Assembly (NCBI GenBank): GCA_902599665.1 | Contig: CACKGK010000006.1 | Location: 1 to 64,000, forward strand | DNA from: an uncultured Pelagibacteraceae bacterium | GTDB lineage: Bacteria > Pseudomonadota > Alphaproteobacteria > Pelagibacterales > Pelagibacteraceae | Direction of reading: 5' to 3' | DNA length: 64,000 nucleotides | In this document: positions 25,220 to 35,991 of the stretch, piece after piece | Layout of the letters: every line of letters begins with the position of its first letter | Numbering within the stretch: position 1 is the stretch's first letter | Notes under the pieces: generated by a model | Databases searched by the model: none | What the model was told of the DNA's origin: nothing | Seen by the model: only the letters and a program-made list of their open reading frames with translations | Program-made: the position numbers and the translations under genes

Positions 25220-25636
25220 ATGGCATTTAACTTAAAGCGTTCAGAAAACGAACCGATGAGTGAGATAAATGTGACCCCTTTTGTGGATGTAATGCTTGTT
25301 CTATTAATTATATTTATGGTCACAGCACCTTTGCTTACAGTAGGAGTTCAAGTAGATTTACCCGAAACATCAGCTGACACTTTGCCAGAGGAAAGTGAGC
25401 CACTTACATTAACTATAAATTCAAAAGGTGAAGTTTTTATTCAAGAAACAAAAATAGAATTTGATAATTTAGTAAAAAAAATTTTAGCTGTATCTAACAA
25501 CAGAACAGATACAAGAATTTATGTTAGAGGTGACAAGACAATCAATTATGGGAGAGTTTTAGAGGTAATGGGTAAACTCTCAGGATCAGGCTTTACCAAA
25601 GTTGCCTTAATATCTGAACCTTATAAAGAGAGATAA
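25220..25636 (+). CDS. tolR: Tol-Pal system protein TolR
   Basis: This 138-residue ExbD/TolR protein has the family opening SEINVTPFVDVMLVLLIIFMV near residues 14-34, where the Asp in FVDVMLV is the proton-path residue, and the periplasmic domain ending in VLEVMGKLSGSGFTKVALIS. It lies one base after tolQ and two bases before tolA. Confidence 0.93.
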   Translation: MAFNLKRSENEPMSEINVTPFVDVMLVLLIIFMVTAPLLTVGVQVDLPETSADTLPEESEPLTLTINSKGEVFIQETKIEFDNLVKKILAVSNNRTDTRIYVRGDKTINYGRVLEVMGKLSGSGFTKVALISEPYKER

Positions 25637-25638
25637 AA

Positions 25639-26706
25639 TTGTTTCGTAAAATCGTATTTAGTGTTGTTCCAAATGGATTTAATAACTTTTCTTTTGGCAT
25701 GTTGTTTTCTATAATCTTTCATGGAACAATTTTTATTGCTACAATATTTGCACTTCCATTTGTTGTAAAAAAACCCCTTGAGTTAATGCCAATTGTTTCT
25801 GTTGAATTGATACAAATATCTGAAAAAACTAATATTCCTTATGCCCCAAAAGCTGCAAAAATTATCGAAAAGACAAGAAATAATAATAAAAAACTTCTCT
25901 CAGAGCAAGCACCACCAAAAGAATTGAAAAAAGAGGAAAAAAAGCAAGTAAAATTTGAAAATCAAAAAGATGAAATTGATTTATCAAAGTCAAAAAAGAT
26001 ACCTGTTCCTGAGAAAAAACAAGAAAAAGTAAAATTAGAAAAATCTGAAGCTGTTCCATTACCTGATAAAAAGTTTGAAAAAATAGAAACAAAACAAGAT
26101 ACTGAGCAACAACCTTCCAAAGAGGATAAAAAAATAGTTGTAAAAAAAGAAAAAAGAAAAAAAGTTGAAAAAAAAGTTGAAAATGACGAAGTGATAAAAG
26201 AATTTGCTAAAATTAAAAAACCTTTGAAAGATGAAAAGACAAAACAAGTATCGGAATATGAAAAAAAAGATATAGATGTTGACAAAATTAAAGGTTTAAT
26301 TGCAAAGCAATATGAGAACGTTGGCGAGGTTAAAAAAAAAGCAAATGGAATTACACAATCTGAGGACAAGTCTATGAAACTTTCTAAATTAAGTGTAACC
26401 ACTGAGTATGCAGTTAGACATCAAATTTACACATGTTGGTCAGTTCCTACTGGGCTACCATATAGTGAAGATTTATTAGTTACTGTAAAACTAAATTTAG
26501 AAAAAAATGGAATCGTAAAAAACTTTGAAATGCTAGATCACGTAAGAATGAATACACCTGGAGAAGGTGCTTTTTATCAAATAGCTCAAAGTGTAATTAG
26601 AGCTATTAGACTTTGCAATCCTATAAAAAATCTCCCAACAACTAGTTATGAAAAATGGAAGACTATGATACTAAGATTTAATCCTGTAGAAATGATGGGT
26701 GGATGA
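25639..26706 (+). CDS. tolA: TolA-like protein
   Basis: The 355-residue product starts with TTG, has one transmembrane segment near residues 20-43, a long Lys/Glu-rich low-complexity helix (about 75-215) and a C-terminal domain with a Cys pair (near 272 and 320) resembling TolA domain III, including [24 protein letters not shown]. TolA spans the periplasm from TolQR to Pal/TolB. The middle is repetitive in K and E, so its length may vary between strains. Position between tolR and tolB supports the call more than sequence identity would. Confidence 0.82.
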   Translation: MFRKIVFSVVPNGFNNFSFGMLFSIIFHGTIFIATIFALPFVVKKPLELMPIVSVELIQISEKTNIPYAPKAAKIIEKTRNNNKKLLSEQAPPKELKKEEKKQVKFENQKDEIDLSKSKKIPVPEKKQEKVKLEKSEAVPLPDKKFEKIETKQDTEQQPSKEDKKIVVKKEKRKKVEKKVENDEVIKEFAKIKKPLKDEKTKQVSEYEKKDIDVDKIKGLIAKQYENVGEVKKKANGITQSEDKSMKLSKLSVTTEYAVRHQIYTCWSVPTGLPYSEDLLVTVKLNLEKNGIVKNFEMLDHVRMNTPGEGAFYQIAQSVIRAIRLCNPIKNLPTTSYEKWKTMILRFNPVEMMGG

Positions 26707-28064
26707 AAAATAAACTTTTATTAATAATTATTTTTTGTTTTTTTTTAAAGCCTGGAATATCTTATTCTCTTGTTGAAATTGATATTACAAGAGGAAATCT
26801 TGATCCTTTGCCAATTTCAGTTTCTCCTTTTTTTATCGACGATACCTCTAAAGAAAAAATTAAAAAAAATTTAGATATAGATAATTTAGGTTTAGAAATT
26901 TCAAAAGTGATAGAGAATAATTTAAGAAAAACTGGACTTTTTGATACTCTTAATAAAGAATCTTTCTTACAAAAACCGGATATCGCACATTTAAAACCAA
27001 GATTTGAAGATTGGGCTTTAATTAAATCTCAAGTTTTAATAACTGGCAAGGTTAGTTCAAAAATTATTAACGAAAAAGATTATATCAGGATTGAATTCAA
27101 ACTTTGGGACATTTTAGGAGCAAAAATGGTTGATGGCTTTTCTTTAACAACAGTTCCAACAAACTGGAGAAGAGTTGGTCATAAAATCTCAGACAAAGTC
27201 TACGAGCGTTTAACTGGAGAAAGTGGTTATTTTGATACTAGAATAATATATGTTGCAGAAGAGGGACCTAAAACTCAAAGAGTAAAAAAATTGGCAATCA
27301 TGGATCAAGATGGATTTAACACAAAATATTTAACTTTAGGAAATGAATTGGTGTTAACTCCAAGATTTAATCCAACAAATCAAATGGTAACTTATCTCTC
27401 TTATTTTAGAAATATGCCTAGGGTTTATCTTTTGAATATTGAAACAGGAAAACAGGAAGTTGTTGGAGATTTTCCTGGAATGACATTCGCTCCAAGATTT
27501 TCTCCAGATGGAAAAAAAATTATAATGAGTTTAGCAAAAGATGGTAATTCAGAAATTTGGGTTAGAAATTTAGAGACAAACATACAGGAAAAATTAACTG
27601 ATCATCCATCTATAGATACTTCGCCATCATATTCACCTGATGGTAAATATATTACTTTTAATTCAGATAGAAGTGGCTACCAGCAAATATACGTGATGAG
27701 AAGTGATGGATCCAAAGTTAAAAGAATATCATTTGGAAAAGGAATTTATGGTACGCCCGTTTGGTCACCAAGGGGAGATTTAATAGCGTTTACAAAATTA
27801 CATAAAGGTAAATTTTTTATTGGAGTTATGAGAACTGATGGAACTGGAGAAAGATTGCTTACAGAAAATTTTTATCAAGAGGCGCCCTCTTGGTCTCCAA
27901 ATGGAAGAATAATCATATTTTATAGAGAGACAAAAACTGATGACAAAGGTCAAGGATTTTCAGCTAAATTATGGTCAATTGATTTAACCGGATACAACGA
28001 GAGGTTGGTATCAACCGAGACTGATGCTTCTGACCCATCATGGTCTTCTTTATTAGGAAACTAA
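26703..28064 (+). CDS. tolB: Tol-Pal system beta-propeller protein TolB
   Basis: The 453-residue product has a signal peptide ([18 protein letters not shown]) and an N-terminal domain, then WD40-like propeller repeats from about residue 195 with motifs [45 protein letters not shown] and [13 protein letters not shown]. It is periplasmic and binds Pal and colicin-type ligands in other bacteria. It overlaps tolA by 4 bases (ATGA). Confidence 0.95.
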   Translation: MKNKLLLIIIFCFFLKPGISYSLVEIDITRGNLDPLPISVSPFFIDDTSKEKIKKNLDIDNLGLEISKVIENNLRKTGLFDTLNKESFLQKPDIAHLKPRFEDWALIKSQVLITGKVSSKIINEKDYIRIEFKLWDILGAKMVDGFSLTTVPTNWRRVGHKISDKVYERLTGESGYFDTRIIYVAEEGPKTQRVKKLAIMDQDGFNTKYLTLGNELVLTPRFNPTNQMVTYLSYFRNMPRVYLLNIETGKQEVVGDFPGMTFAPRFSPDGKKIIMSLAKDGNSEIWVRNLETNIQEKLTDHPSIDTSPSYSPDGKYITFNSDRSGYQQIYVMRSDGSKVKRISFGKGIYGTPVWSPRGDLIAFTKLHKGKFFIGVMRTDGTGERLLTENFYQEAPSWSPNGRIIIFYRETKTDDKGQGFSAKLWSIDLTGYNERLVSTETDASDPSWSSLLGN

Positions 28065-28159
28065 AGAAAATTAAGGATTCTGCTAAATTAGGTTGATTTT
28101 TCTGGACAAAACATCTAATTACATGGTTAAGTTCATAATATTCTATTGAAGGAGCAAAA

Positions 28160-28723
28160 ATGAGTCTAAGCAAAATTTTAAAAAATGCATTTCTTGTTAT
28201 AATATTTGGTTTAATTATCACTGCATGTGCAACAAAGAAATCTGTAAAGACAACAACCGAGACAACAACCGAGACATCGACTACAACTAAAGCAGCCGAT
28301 ACTCAAAAAGCAGATCCAATTAAAAAATTAGATGCGTTAATGCAGGGCGACGTTTATATTGGCTCTGATACTGTAGGAGAGCTTGCGAGCGGAGTTCCTG
28401 ACAGAGTATTCTTTGCAACAAATGAAACAATTTTAACAACAGCTTCTAGAGAGACTTTAAGAAAGCAAGCTGCTTGGTTAAGACAAAACTCAGATGTGAC
28501 TGTTGTAGTAGAAGGTCACGCGGATGAAAGAGGTACAAGAGAATATAACTTAGCTTTAGGGGAGAGAAGAGCAAATGCTGCAAAAGACTATTTAATGACT
28601 TATGGTGTTTCGTCAGATCGAATTAAAGTTTTAAGTTATGGAAAAGAGAGACCTGTAGACTCTGGTTCAAATCCACTTTCATGGTCAAAAAATAGAAGAT
28701 CTGTAACAGTAAAAGCAAATTAA
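28160..28723 (+). CDS. pal: Peptidoglycan-associated lipoprotein Pal
   Basis: This 187-residue lipoprotein has a signal with lipobox LIITACA (Cys near residue 22), a Thr/Glu-rich linker, and an OmpA-like domain from about 90: the peptidoglycan-binding VVVEGHADERGTREYNLALGERRA near 114-133 and VLSYGKERP. It tethers the outer membrane to murein and completes the Tol-Pal system. A good ribosome binding site (AAGGAG) precedes the ATG. It is separated by 95 bases from tolB, so it may have its own promoter, and a strong terminator follows. Confidence 0.95.
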   Translation: MSLSKILKNAFLVIIFGLIITACATKKSVKTTTETTTETSTTTKAADTQKADPIKKLDALMQGDVYIGSDTVGELASGVPDRVFFATNETILTTASRETLRKQAAWLRQNSDVTVVVEGHADERGTREYNLALGERRANAAKDYLMTYGVSSDRIKVLSYGKERPVDSGSNPLSWSKNRRSVTVKAN

Positions 28724-28735
28724 AAATAAATTTTT

Positions 28736-28772
28736 AAGACCCTTACTTTAAAAAAGTAAGGGTCTTCTTTTT
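28736..28772 (+). terminator. Rho-independent terminator after pal
   Basis: The arm 28736-28749 (starting AAGACCCTTAC) pairs over 14 bases with 28753-28766 around an AAA loop and is followed by CTTTTT. It is the clearest intrinsic terminator in the window and lies 12 bases after pal. Confidence 0.9.
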
Positions 28773-28799
28773 GCCATTATTATAACTACAAATGCTATT

Positions 28800-29819
28800 A
28801 TGAAATCATTAATTAAGTTAATTATAGTTAACTTTGTTTCATTTTTACTATTTTCAACAAGTATTTCATTTTCTCAGGATCAAGAAGTGGGAGAGATTTT
28901 AGAAAATATTCAAAAAGATCTTAGAACTTTAGAAAGAGCAGTTTACTCCCAATCATTTTCTGAAAACTCCGATACAAATACAATTCAAAAAGCTTCAACA
29001 AAGGAGTCTGAACAGGCTTTAACAAAACATTTATTGAAATTAAGTGAAATAGAGACTCAATTCCAAGAATTAACAAATAAATTTGAAGAAATTAATTTTA
29101 AATTAGATAAACTTTCAAATAAAATTTCAAAAGTACAACAAGATAATCAATTAAGATTTGAGCAAATTGAAAAAAACTCTGTCATAAATTCAAACAATAA
29201 CTCTGTTTCCTCTTTACCCAAAACAAATCAGACGTCAACGAATGAAGATATAAGCCAAAAAAAAATACTTCCTGGATCTTTAGAACCACAATCACTGGGA
29301 GAGGTATCATATAAAGACTTGACTACTAGTGATGATACGCAAGTAATAGAATCTGTAGAACAGACTGAAGCAATAATCTCTGAAGTTTTTAACGCAGAGG
29401 AGAAATTATTACCTGATGCTAGTCCAAAAGAGCAATATCAATTTGCAAGAAATTTCTTAAAAGTTGGTGATTATACTAGTGCTGAAAAAGCATTTAGAGA
29501 ATTCGTATTGACTAATCCTGATAATGAATTGTCAGGTAACGCACAATATTGGTATGCAGAAACATATAGAATACGACAAATGTACACTGATGCTGCCACT
29601 GCATATTTAGAAGGTTATCAAAAGTATCCAAAAAGCAAAATCGCTCCTGAAAATTTATTGAAACTAGGGGTGTCATTGGTTCAGATGGGAGAAAAAGATC
29701 AAGGATGCTTGATGATCGCTGGAGTAAAAAAACAGTATCCAGATGCAACTCAATCTGTACTTCAAAAAGCAAAGTATTATGAAGAAAAAGAATTTGAGTG
29801 TAAAAAAGACAATTCATAA
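28800..29819 (+). CDS. cpoB: Cell division coordinator CpoB (YbgF)
   Basis: This 339-residue periplasmic protein has a signal peptide ending near ISFSQ, a coiled coil near residues 85-125 (LSEIETQFQELTNKFEEINFKLDKL), a variable linker, and C-terminal TPR repeats from about 215: KEQYQFARNFLKVGDYTSAEKAFREFV and NAQYWYAETYRIRQMYTDAATAYLEGYQKYPKS. CpoB links Tol-Pal activity with murein synthesis. It follows the pal terminator, so it is probably transcribed separately from a start in the short gap. Confidence 0.88.
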   Translation: MKSLIKLIIVNFVSFLLFSTSISFSQDQEVGEILENIQKDLRTLERAVYSQSFSENSDTNTIQKASTKESEQALTKHLLKLSEIETQFQELTNKFEEINFKLDKLSNKISKVQQDNQLRFEQIEKNSVINSNNNSVSSLPKTNQTSTNEDISQKKILPGSLEPQSLGEVSYKDLTTSDDTQVIESVEQTEAIISEVFNAEEKLLPDASPKEQYQFARNFLKVGDYTSAEKAFREFVLTNPDNELSGNAQYWYAETYRIRQMYTDAATAYLEGYQKYPKSKIAPENLLKLGVSLVQMGEKDQGCLMIAGVKKQYPDATQSVLQKAKYYEEKEFECKKDNS

Positions 29820-30831
29820 TTTTTACTTCAAAAAATTAGACGACCCAAAAATAAAAAGAATTTATCTAAATTTTAAGAAAAAATTAAGTAGCTATGATGT
29901 AAATAACTTTTGTGTTGCTGTTTCAGGAGGAATTGATAGCTTGGCATTATCTTTTTTGGCAAAATCTTACTCTTTAGAAAATAAAGTAAAAGTATATTTT
30001 TTTATTGTCGATCATAAACTAAGAAAAAATTCTACAAATGAAGCTATTTTAGTTAAAAAAAAACTAAAATCATTTCATATTTCAAGTGAAATACTAACAT
30101 TAAAGAAAATCAAAAAATTCAAAAATTTACAATCATACGCACGCAATAATAGATATAAATTAATAACTCAAAAAAGTTTAAATAAAAAAACTAATTTTGT
30201 TTTAACTGCCCATCATGAGGATGATTTGTTAGAAAATTTTTTTATAAGATTGTTAAGAGGGTCAGGTTTAAAAGGTTTAATTTCATTTAGTAAAATTAAA
30301 TCGAAGGTTAAATTTGATGATAGAATTTTTATTTTGAGGCCTTTGCTTGATGTATCTAAAAATGATTTAAAATATATATTAAAAAATACATTCAATTTTA
30401 ACATTGAAGATCCTTCAAACCTGGATGATAAATTTTTAAGAGTCAAAGTTAGAAAATTAATTTCAACACTAGTAAAAGATGGATTAACATTTAATAAATT
30501 TAAATTATCTCTAAGCAGCCTTGCAAAAAGTAATCTTGCTATTGATTATTACGTTCAAAAAAATATTGATGATAATTCAAACTATTTGAACTTAAGTAAA
30601 ACAGTTATTTTAAAAAAAGAATTTCTTAAACAACCAGATGAAATAGTGTTTAGATCATTTTCAGACCTAATCAAAAAAGTTGGAAAAAGACGTGTTTATA
30701 CTAGAGGATTAAAAGTTGAAAATATTCTTAATCAGTTAAAATCTAAAAAAAAGTATATAAAAAAAACACTTTCAGGATGTATAATTCAAAAACTTGAGAA
30801 CTCAGTCATTATTTCTCAAGAAAATAGGTAA
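29779..30831 (+). CDS. tilS: tRNA(Ile)-lysidine synthetase
   Basis: This enzyme modifies C34 of tRNA-Ile(CAU) to lysidine with ATP. The PP-loop motif CVAVSGGIDSLALSFLA lies about 45 residues from the chosen start; FIVDHKLRKNS, NNRYKLI, and TAHHEDDLLENFFIRLLRGSG are the family motifs. I chose the ATG at 29779, which overlaps cpoB by 41 bases; the in-frame ATG at 29743 overlaps even more, and no good start exists after the cpoB stop. Its 350 residues are short of the E. coli enzyme (432), as in many small genomes lacking the full C-terminal domain. Confidence 0.85.
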   Translation: MKKKNLSVKKTIHNFYFKKLDDPKIKRIYLNFKKKLSSYDVNNFCVAVSGGIDSLALSFLAKSYSLENKVKVYFFIVDHKLRKNSTNEAILVKKKLKSFHISSEILTLKKIKKFKNLQSYARNNRYKLITQKSLNKKTNFVLTAHHEDDLLENFFIRLLRGSGLKGLISFSKIKSKVKFDDRIFILRPLLDVSKNDLKYILKNTFNFNIEDPSNLDDKFLRVKVRKLISTLVKDGLTFNKFKLSLSSLAKSNLAIDYYVQKNIDDNSNYLNLSKTVILKKEFLKQPDEIVFRSFSDLIKKVGKRRVYTRGLKVENILNQLKSKKKYIKKTLSGCIIQKLENSVIISQENR

Positions 30832-30894
30832 ATATCATGAAATTGGCACAAATTGACACTTGTTAAATTGATAATAATTCTTAATTTATAAGCT

Positions 30895-32787
30895 ATGAAT
30901 TTCAGAAATCTTGCAATGTGGGCTGTTATAGTAATTTTAACCATAGGCCTTTATAACATGTTTAAGAATCCTCAAGGCTCTATAAGTCAAAAAAATAATA
31001 TTATATTTTCTGAGTTTTTAACCCAGGTAGATAATGGAAGGGTAGTTCAAGTAGAAATCCAAGGAAAAAATATTAAAGGAGTAATGTCTAATGGAGAAAT
31101 GTTTAACACCTATGCACCTGATGATCCAAATTTAATTCAAAAATTAAGTGATAAAGGAGTTAGTATTTCAGCTAGCCCCTTAGAAGAAAAAATGCCTTCC
31201 TTGTTTGGTATACTTTTATCATGGTTCCCAATGTTACTTTTAATAGCTGTTTGGATATTTTTTATGAGACAGATGCAAGGTGGTAAAGGCGGAGCAATGG
31301 GCTTTGGCAGATCTAAAGCAAAGATGATGAACCAAATAAAAGGTAAAGTGACATTTAATGACGTAGCAGGTGTGGAAGAGGCTAAAGAAGAAGTTGAAGA
31401 AGTAGTAGAATTTTTAAAAGATCCAAAAAAATTTAGTAGACTTGGGGGCAAAATACCTCGAGGATGTCTTTTAGTTGGTCCTCCAGGAACTGGTAAAACA
31501 TTACTTGCAAGAGCAATCGCTGGAGAAGCAGGTGTGCCTTTTTTTACGATATCAGGCTCTGATTTTGTTGAGATGTTCGTTGGTGTTGGAGCATCAAGAG
31601 TACGAGATATGTTTGAGCAGGGTAAAAAACATTCACCATGTATCATATTTATTGATGAGATCGATGCTGTTGGAAGAAGTAGAGGTGCAGGTTTAGGTGG
31701 AGGAAATGACGAGAGAGAACAAACACTTAATCAGTTATTGGTTGAAATGGACGGTTTTGATACTAATGAGGGTGTAATAATTATTGCAGCAACTAATAGA
31801 CCAGATGTATTAGACCCAGCCCTTTTAAGACCAGGAAGATTTGATAGACAAGTAGTAGTTTCAAACCCAGATTTAATTGGAAGAGAAAAAATTTTAAAAG
31901 TGCACGCAAAAAAAATATCAATGGCGCCAGATGTTAATTTACGTACAGTTGCGAGAGGTACACCGGGTTTTTCTGGAGCAGATTTAGCAAATCTTGTTAA
32001 TGAAGCCGCATTACTTGCAGCAAGAAAAAATAAAAGAATTGTAACTTATCAAGAGTTCGAAGAAGCAAAAGATAAAGTGATGATGGGGTCTGAGAGGAGA
32101 TCAATGGTAATGTCAGAAGAGGAGAAAAGGTTAACTGCTTATCATGAGGCTGGACATGCAATTGTAACAATAAATGAAAAAGCTGCTTATCCTATACATA
32201 AAGCAACTATTATTCCAAGAGGTAGAGCTTTAGGAATGGTGATGCAATTACCAGAGAGAGATGAAGTTTCACAAACAAGAGAACAACTTCATGCTCAAAT
32301 GGCCATAGCTATGGGCGGCAGAGTTGCAGAGGAAATAATTTTTGGTGAAGATAAAGTAACAACAGGAGCAGCTAGTGATATTGAACAAGCAACGAAAAGA
32401 GCAAGAGCTATGGTCATGAGAGCAGGATTAAGTAAAGAAATGGGCCCTGTTGCATATGGTGAAAACGAAGAAGAAGTATTTTTAGGAAGATCAGTTGCCA
32501 GACAACAAAATATGTCAGAAGAAACTGCAAGAAAAGTCGATAGTGAAATAAGAAAATTTGTTGATATGGGATACGATAGGGCAAGAAAGGTGTTAACAGA
32601 AAAAATTGATGATCTACACAAATTAGCGAAAGCTTTACTTACGTATGAAACTTTGACAGGGGAAGAGATAGAGGATTTAGTAAATAAAAATATATATCCA
32701 AAAAATAAAGAAGATCTCAAAGTTGAAGATGATGATCAAAGTTCAGCACTTGGTTCAATGGGACTAAAACCAAAGATAGTGCATTAA
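30895..32787 (+). CDS. ftsH: ATP-dependent zinc metalloprotease FtsH
   Basis: The 630-residue membrane protease has two transmembrane helices (about residues 5-22 and 103-124), an AAA+ domain with Walker A GPPGTGKT at 195-202, Walker [12 protein letters not shown] near 250-260, the pore and SRH motifs [20 protein letters not shown], and the zinc site HEAGH at 417-421. It degrades misfolded membrane proteins and regulators such as the heat-shock sigma factor. Its HflKC inhibitors are encoded 27 kb away in the same window. FolP and GlmM follow in order. Confidence 0.97.
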   Translation: MNFRNLAMWAVIVILTIGLYNMFKNPQGSISQKNNIIFSEFLTQVDNGRVVQVEIQGKNIKGVMSNGEMFNTYAPDDPNLIQKLSDKGVSISASPLEEKMPSLFGILLSWFPMLLLIAVWIFFMRQMQGGKGGAMGFGRSKAKMMNQIKGKVTFNDVAGVEEAKEEVEEVVEFLKDPKKFSRLGGKIPRGCLLVGPPGTGKTLLARAIAGEAGVPFFTISGSDFVEMFVGVGASRVRDMFEQGKKHSPCIIFIDEIDAVGRSRGAGLGGGNDEREQTLNQLLVEMDGFDTNEGVIIIAATNRPDVLDPALLRPGRFDRQVVVSNPDLIGREKILKVHAKKISMAPDVNLRTVARGTPGFSGADLANLVNEAALLAARKNKRIVTYQEFEEAKDKVMMGSERRSMVMSEEEKRLTAYHEAGHAIVTINEKAAYPIHKATIIPRGRALGMVMQLPERDEVSQTREQLHAQMAIAMGGRVAEEIIFGEDKVTTGAASDIEQATKRARAMVMRAGLSKEMGPVAYGENEEEVFLGRSVARQQNMSEETARKVDSEIRKFVDMGYDRARKVLTEKIDDLHKLAKALLTYETLTGEEIEDLVNKNIYPKNKEDLKVEDDDQSSALGSMGLKPKIVH

Positions 32788-32793
32788 GCACTA

Positions 32794-33843
32794 ATGAATA
32801 AATATTACACTAGAGCGTGTAATTTTTATTTTGGTTCAGAATCTAAGAAAAAAATTAAAAAAAAACAGTCTATTTCTTTAAATGGAAACAATCTAATCTC
32901 TTTTGATAAATTAGAAATTATAAATAGAAAAAAAACCAAAATAATTAACATTAAAGATATTAAAAAACTCCCAAAAAATCTAAAAATAAAAATTAATAAG
33001 GATTTAAAAAAAATCAAACAAAAGAAAACTTTTAAAAAATTAACTTTATCCGATATTCCAATTTATATGGGTATTGTCAATTTAACTCCAGATAGTTTTT
33101 CAGATGGTGGCAAATATAATAGTAAAAATTTAGCTTCAAAACATATTAATAACTTATTGTCAAATGGAGCAAAAATAATTGATATCGGAGGAGAGTCCAC
33201 AAGACCAGGAGCAAATGATATAAGCCCTTCTAAAGAGTGGGACAGAATTAAATCAGTTTTAAAAATTTTAAAAAATAAAAAATGTTTTGTTTCATTGGAT
33301 ACAAGAAAAACTTTTGTAATGATGAAAGCTTCTAAAATAAAAGTTGATCTTATTAATGATGTATCTGGATTAGATTATGATATTGAAACTATAAATTTTT
33401 TAAAAAAAACAAAAAAGCCATTTGTTATTCATCATATGAAAGGAACACCAAAAAATATGCAAGTTAAACCATCATATAAAAATGTTTTACTCGATATATA
33501 TGATTTTTTTGAAACAAAATTAAAATATATAAGAAAAAAAGGAATTAATCATAATAATATTATATTAGATCCAGGAATTGGATTTGGAAAAAATTTGAAA
33601 CATAATATTACTCTTTTAAAAAATATTTCTATTTTTCATTCATTAGGACTTCCTGTAATGTTGGGTTTATCGAGAAAAAGATTTATAAAGGATATTTCAA
33701 AAGAGAATGATACTAGAGAAAGACTTGGAGGCACAATATCATCCTGTATTCAATCATATTTACAAGGAGTTCAAATTTTAAGGATTCATGATGTTAAAGA
33801 AATTAGTCAAGCATTTAAAGTATTTAAAGAATTACAAAATTAA
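32794..33843 (+). CDS. folP: Dihydropteroate synthase
   Basis: This 349-residue enzyme condenses pABA with the pterin pyrophosphate. The catalytic barrel starts near residue 90 with YMGIVNLTPDSFSDGGKY, then IDIGGESTRPGA near 129-140, LINDVSGL, FVIHHMKGTP, and ILDPGIGFGKN near 252-262. The first 85 residues (YYTRACNFYFG and a Lys-rich stretch) are absent from E. coli FolP but resemble the extension of many alphaproteobacterial homologues. It is in the ftsH-folP-glmM order common in proteobacteria. Confidence 0.93.
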   Translation: MNKYYTRACNFYFGSESKKKIKKKQSISLNGNNLISFDKLEIINRKKTKIINIKDIKKLPKNLKIKINKDLKKIKQKKTFKKLTLSDIPIYMGIVNLTPDSFSDGGKYNSKNLASKHINNLLSNGAKIIDIGGESTRPGANDISPSKEWDRIKSVLKILKNKKCFVSLDTRKTFVMMKASKIKVDLINDVSGLDYDIETINFLKKTKKPFVIHHMKGTPKNMQVKPSYKNVLLDIYDFFETKLKYIRKKGINHNNIILDPGIGFGKNLKHNITLLKNISIFHSLGLPVMLGLSRKRFIKDISKENDTRERLGGTISSCIQSYLQGVQILRIHDVKEISQAFKVFKELQN

Positions 33844-33845
33844 AT

Positions 33846-35177
33846 ATGTTTAAAAAATATTTTGGCACGGATGGAATAAGAGGAAGAGTTAATGGCTCAA
33901 AAATTAATGGTGAAATGTTTTTTAAATTTGGATTAGCAGCAGGGACATATTTTAAAAATTTAAAAAAAAGTAAACAAACAGCAATTATTGCTAAAGATAC
34001 AAGGTTATCTGGTTACACACTTGAGCCAGCTTTGGTATCTGGATTGGCTTCAGCTGGTATGCATATTTATACATTAGGACCACTACCAACCAATGGTTTA
34101 GCAATGTTAACAAAAAAAATGAGAGCAAATATGGGGATAATGATTACAGCATCTCATAATCCATACTATGACAATGGTTTAAAGCTGTTTGGACCAGATG
34201 GGCTTAAATTATCTGATAGAATTGAAAAAAAAATTGAAAAGTTAATTGACTCAAAGATCGCAAAAAATCTCTCAAGACCAATTGAATTAGGAAGAGTTAA
34301 AAGATTAGAAGATGCAAACAGTAACTACATAAAAATTTTAAAACAAAATTTTCCTCCTTCATTTAGTTTAAAAGGTATCAAAATAGCTTTAGATTGTGCC
34401 AATGGTGCAAGTTATAAAGCTGGTCCTAAACTGTTTACATCATTAGGAGCCAAAGTGTTTAAATCTGGTACTTCTCCAAATGGATTAAATATAAATCTTA
34501 AATCTGGATCAACTTATCCAAAAAAAATTTGTCAAATGACAATAAAAAAAAAGGCTCATATAGGTGTAGCTCTTGATGGTGATGCAGATAGAATTATTGT
34601 ATGTGATGAAAAAGGTAGAATTATTGATGGAGATAAAATTCTTGCAATGTTAGGTGAGAGATGGAAAAGAAAAAAAATTTTAAAAGGTGGAGTTATTGGA
34701 ACATTAATGTCAAATTATGGTTTAGAGGAATTTTTTAAAAAAAATAGGATAAAATTCTTAAGATCAGATGTAGGAGATCGATATGTTAAAGAAAAAATGA
34801 AAAAAAATAGATTTAATTTAGGAGGAGAACAATCAGGCCATATAATTCTTGGAAAGTTCGCAACCACGGGAGATGGATTATTGGTTGCCTTAGAAATCCT
34901 TTTTTCTCTAAGAAAAAGAAAAAAAGCAAGTGAACTTTTTAATAAATTTAATCCCACTCCTCAAATATTAGAAAATGTGGACGTAAAAGATAAATCAATC
35001 ATTGATAGTCCAAAATGTAAAAAAGCGATTTCAGTTGCAAATAAAATTATAAAAAATAAAGGTAGAATACTTGTTAGAAAGTCTGGTACCGAACCAAAAA
35101 TTAGAATTATGAGTGAGTCGAAAGACTCTAGTTTAAATAAATTATGTATTAATATAATTAAAAAATCTATTCAGTAA
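33846..35177 (+). CDS. glmM: Phosphoglucosamine mutase
   Basis: The 443-residue enzyme converts glucosamine-6-phosphate to glucosamine-1-phosphate for UDP-GlcNAc. It shows YFGTDGIRGRVN near residues 4-15, the phosphoserine loop GIMITASHNPYYDNGLK near 96-112 (Ser in TASHNP), the Mg2+ loop ALDGDADRIIV near 238-248, and the sugar-binding GGEQSGHII. RKSGTEPKIRIM is the phosphate-binding end. It follows folP by 2 bases and precedes thiD by one. Confidence 0.95.
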   Translation: MFKKYFGTDGIRGRVNGSKINGEMFFKFGLAAGTYFKNLKKSKQTAIIAKDTRLSGYTLEPALVSGLASAGMHIYTLGPLPTNGLAMLTKKMRANMGIMITASHNPYYDNGLKLFGPDGLKLSDRIEKKIEKLIDSKIAKNLSRPIELGRVKRLEDANSNYIKILKQNFPPSFSLKGIKIALDCANGASYKAGPKLFTSLGAKVFKSGTSPNGLNINLKSGSTYPKKICQMTIKKKAHIGVALDGDADRIIVCDEKGRIIDGDKILAMLGERWKRKKILKGGVIGTLMSNYGLEEFFKKNRIKFLRSDVGDRYVKEKMKKNRFNLGGEQSGHIILGKFATTGDGLLVALEILFSLRKRKKASELFNKFNPTPQILENVDVKDKSIIDSPKCKKAISVANKIIKNKGRILVRKSGTEPKIRIMSESKDSSLNKLCINIIKKSIQ

Positions 35178-35178
35178 A

Positions 35179-35991
35179 TTGAAAATAAATTCTAAAATAT
35201 TAATTATTGCAGGGTCAGACTCTTCTGGTGGAGCAGGTATTCAAGCAGATATCAAATCTGTTTCATCGCTTGGTTCTTATGCAATGACAGCAATTACAGC
35301 GGTTACTGCACAAAATACCAAAGGTGTAAAATCAATAATACCAATACCAATTAAAGAGATTTCAAACCAGATTGAATTTACTTCTAAAGATATAAAACCG
35401 GATTCAGTAAAGATTGGAATGTTATATTCCACACAAGTTATTGAATCAGTATTAAAATCAATAAAAAAATTAAAATTAAAAAAAATAATATTAGATCCTG
35501 TGATGGTAGCTAAAGGTGGCACTAAGCTTATAGATGATAGAGCAGTTTTAGATTTAAAAAAAAAACTAATTAATAAAGTAGATTTAATTACACCAAATAT
35601 TCCTGAAGCAGAAATATTAACGGCAATGAAGATCAAATCTACGGATGATATGAAAAACGCTGCTTATAAAATATTAGATTTAGGTGTAAAAAATGTTTTA
35701 ATTAAAGGTGGTCATTTACGCTCTAAAATTTTGAAAGATGTTTTTGTAAACAAGAAAGAAATTGCAATATTTACTAATAAAAAAATTAAAACAAAAAATA
35801 CTCATGGAACTGGATGTACATTATCAAGTGCAATTGCAACATATTATGGATGTGGAAAAACATTAAAGAAATCTTGTGAGTTAGGCATTAGGTATGTAAA
35901 TAATGCTATAAAGACAAGACCAAACTTTGGAAAAGGTAATGGACCAATTAACCATTTAAATAGTTTTATTATAGAAAAGAAATTTAGATGA
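35179..35991 (+). CDS. thiD: Hydroxymethylpyrimidine/phosphomethylpyrimidine kinase
   Basis: The 270-residue ribokinase-like enzyme phosphorylates HMP and HMP-P for thiamine synthesis. Motifs: [21 protein letters not shown] near residues 7-27, [18 protein letters not shown] near 109-117, [10 protein letters not shown], and the ATP/anion site [13 protein letters not shown] near 210-222. It starts with TTG one base after glmM and overlaps purA by 4 bases. SAR11 is known to need exogenous HMP, which this kinase would activate. Confidence 0.93.
   Translation: MKINSKILIIAGSDSSGGAGIQADIKSVSSLGSYAMTAITAVTAQNTKGVKSIIPIPIKEISNQIEFTSKDIKPDSVKIGMLYSTQVIESVLKSIKKLKLKKIILDPVMVAKGGTKLIDDRAVLDLKKKLINKVDLITPNIPEAEILTAMKIKSTDDMKNAAYKILDLGVKNVLIKGGHLRSKILKDVFVNKKEIAIFTNKKIKTKNTHGTGCTLSSAIATYYGCGKTLKKSCELGIRYVNNAIKTRPNFGKGNGPINHLNSFIIEKKFR

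Noticed and set aside
25862..26402. Long open frames antisense to tolA
   Set aside because: They arise from Lys/Glu-rich repetitive codons read backwards (Phe/Ser/Leu-rich) and match no family.
35100..35200. TPP riboswitch before thiD, and likewise before thiE
   Set aside because: thiD starts one base after glmM and thiE begins inside fba, so neither has a leader; no THI-box sequence was seen.
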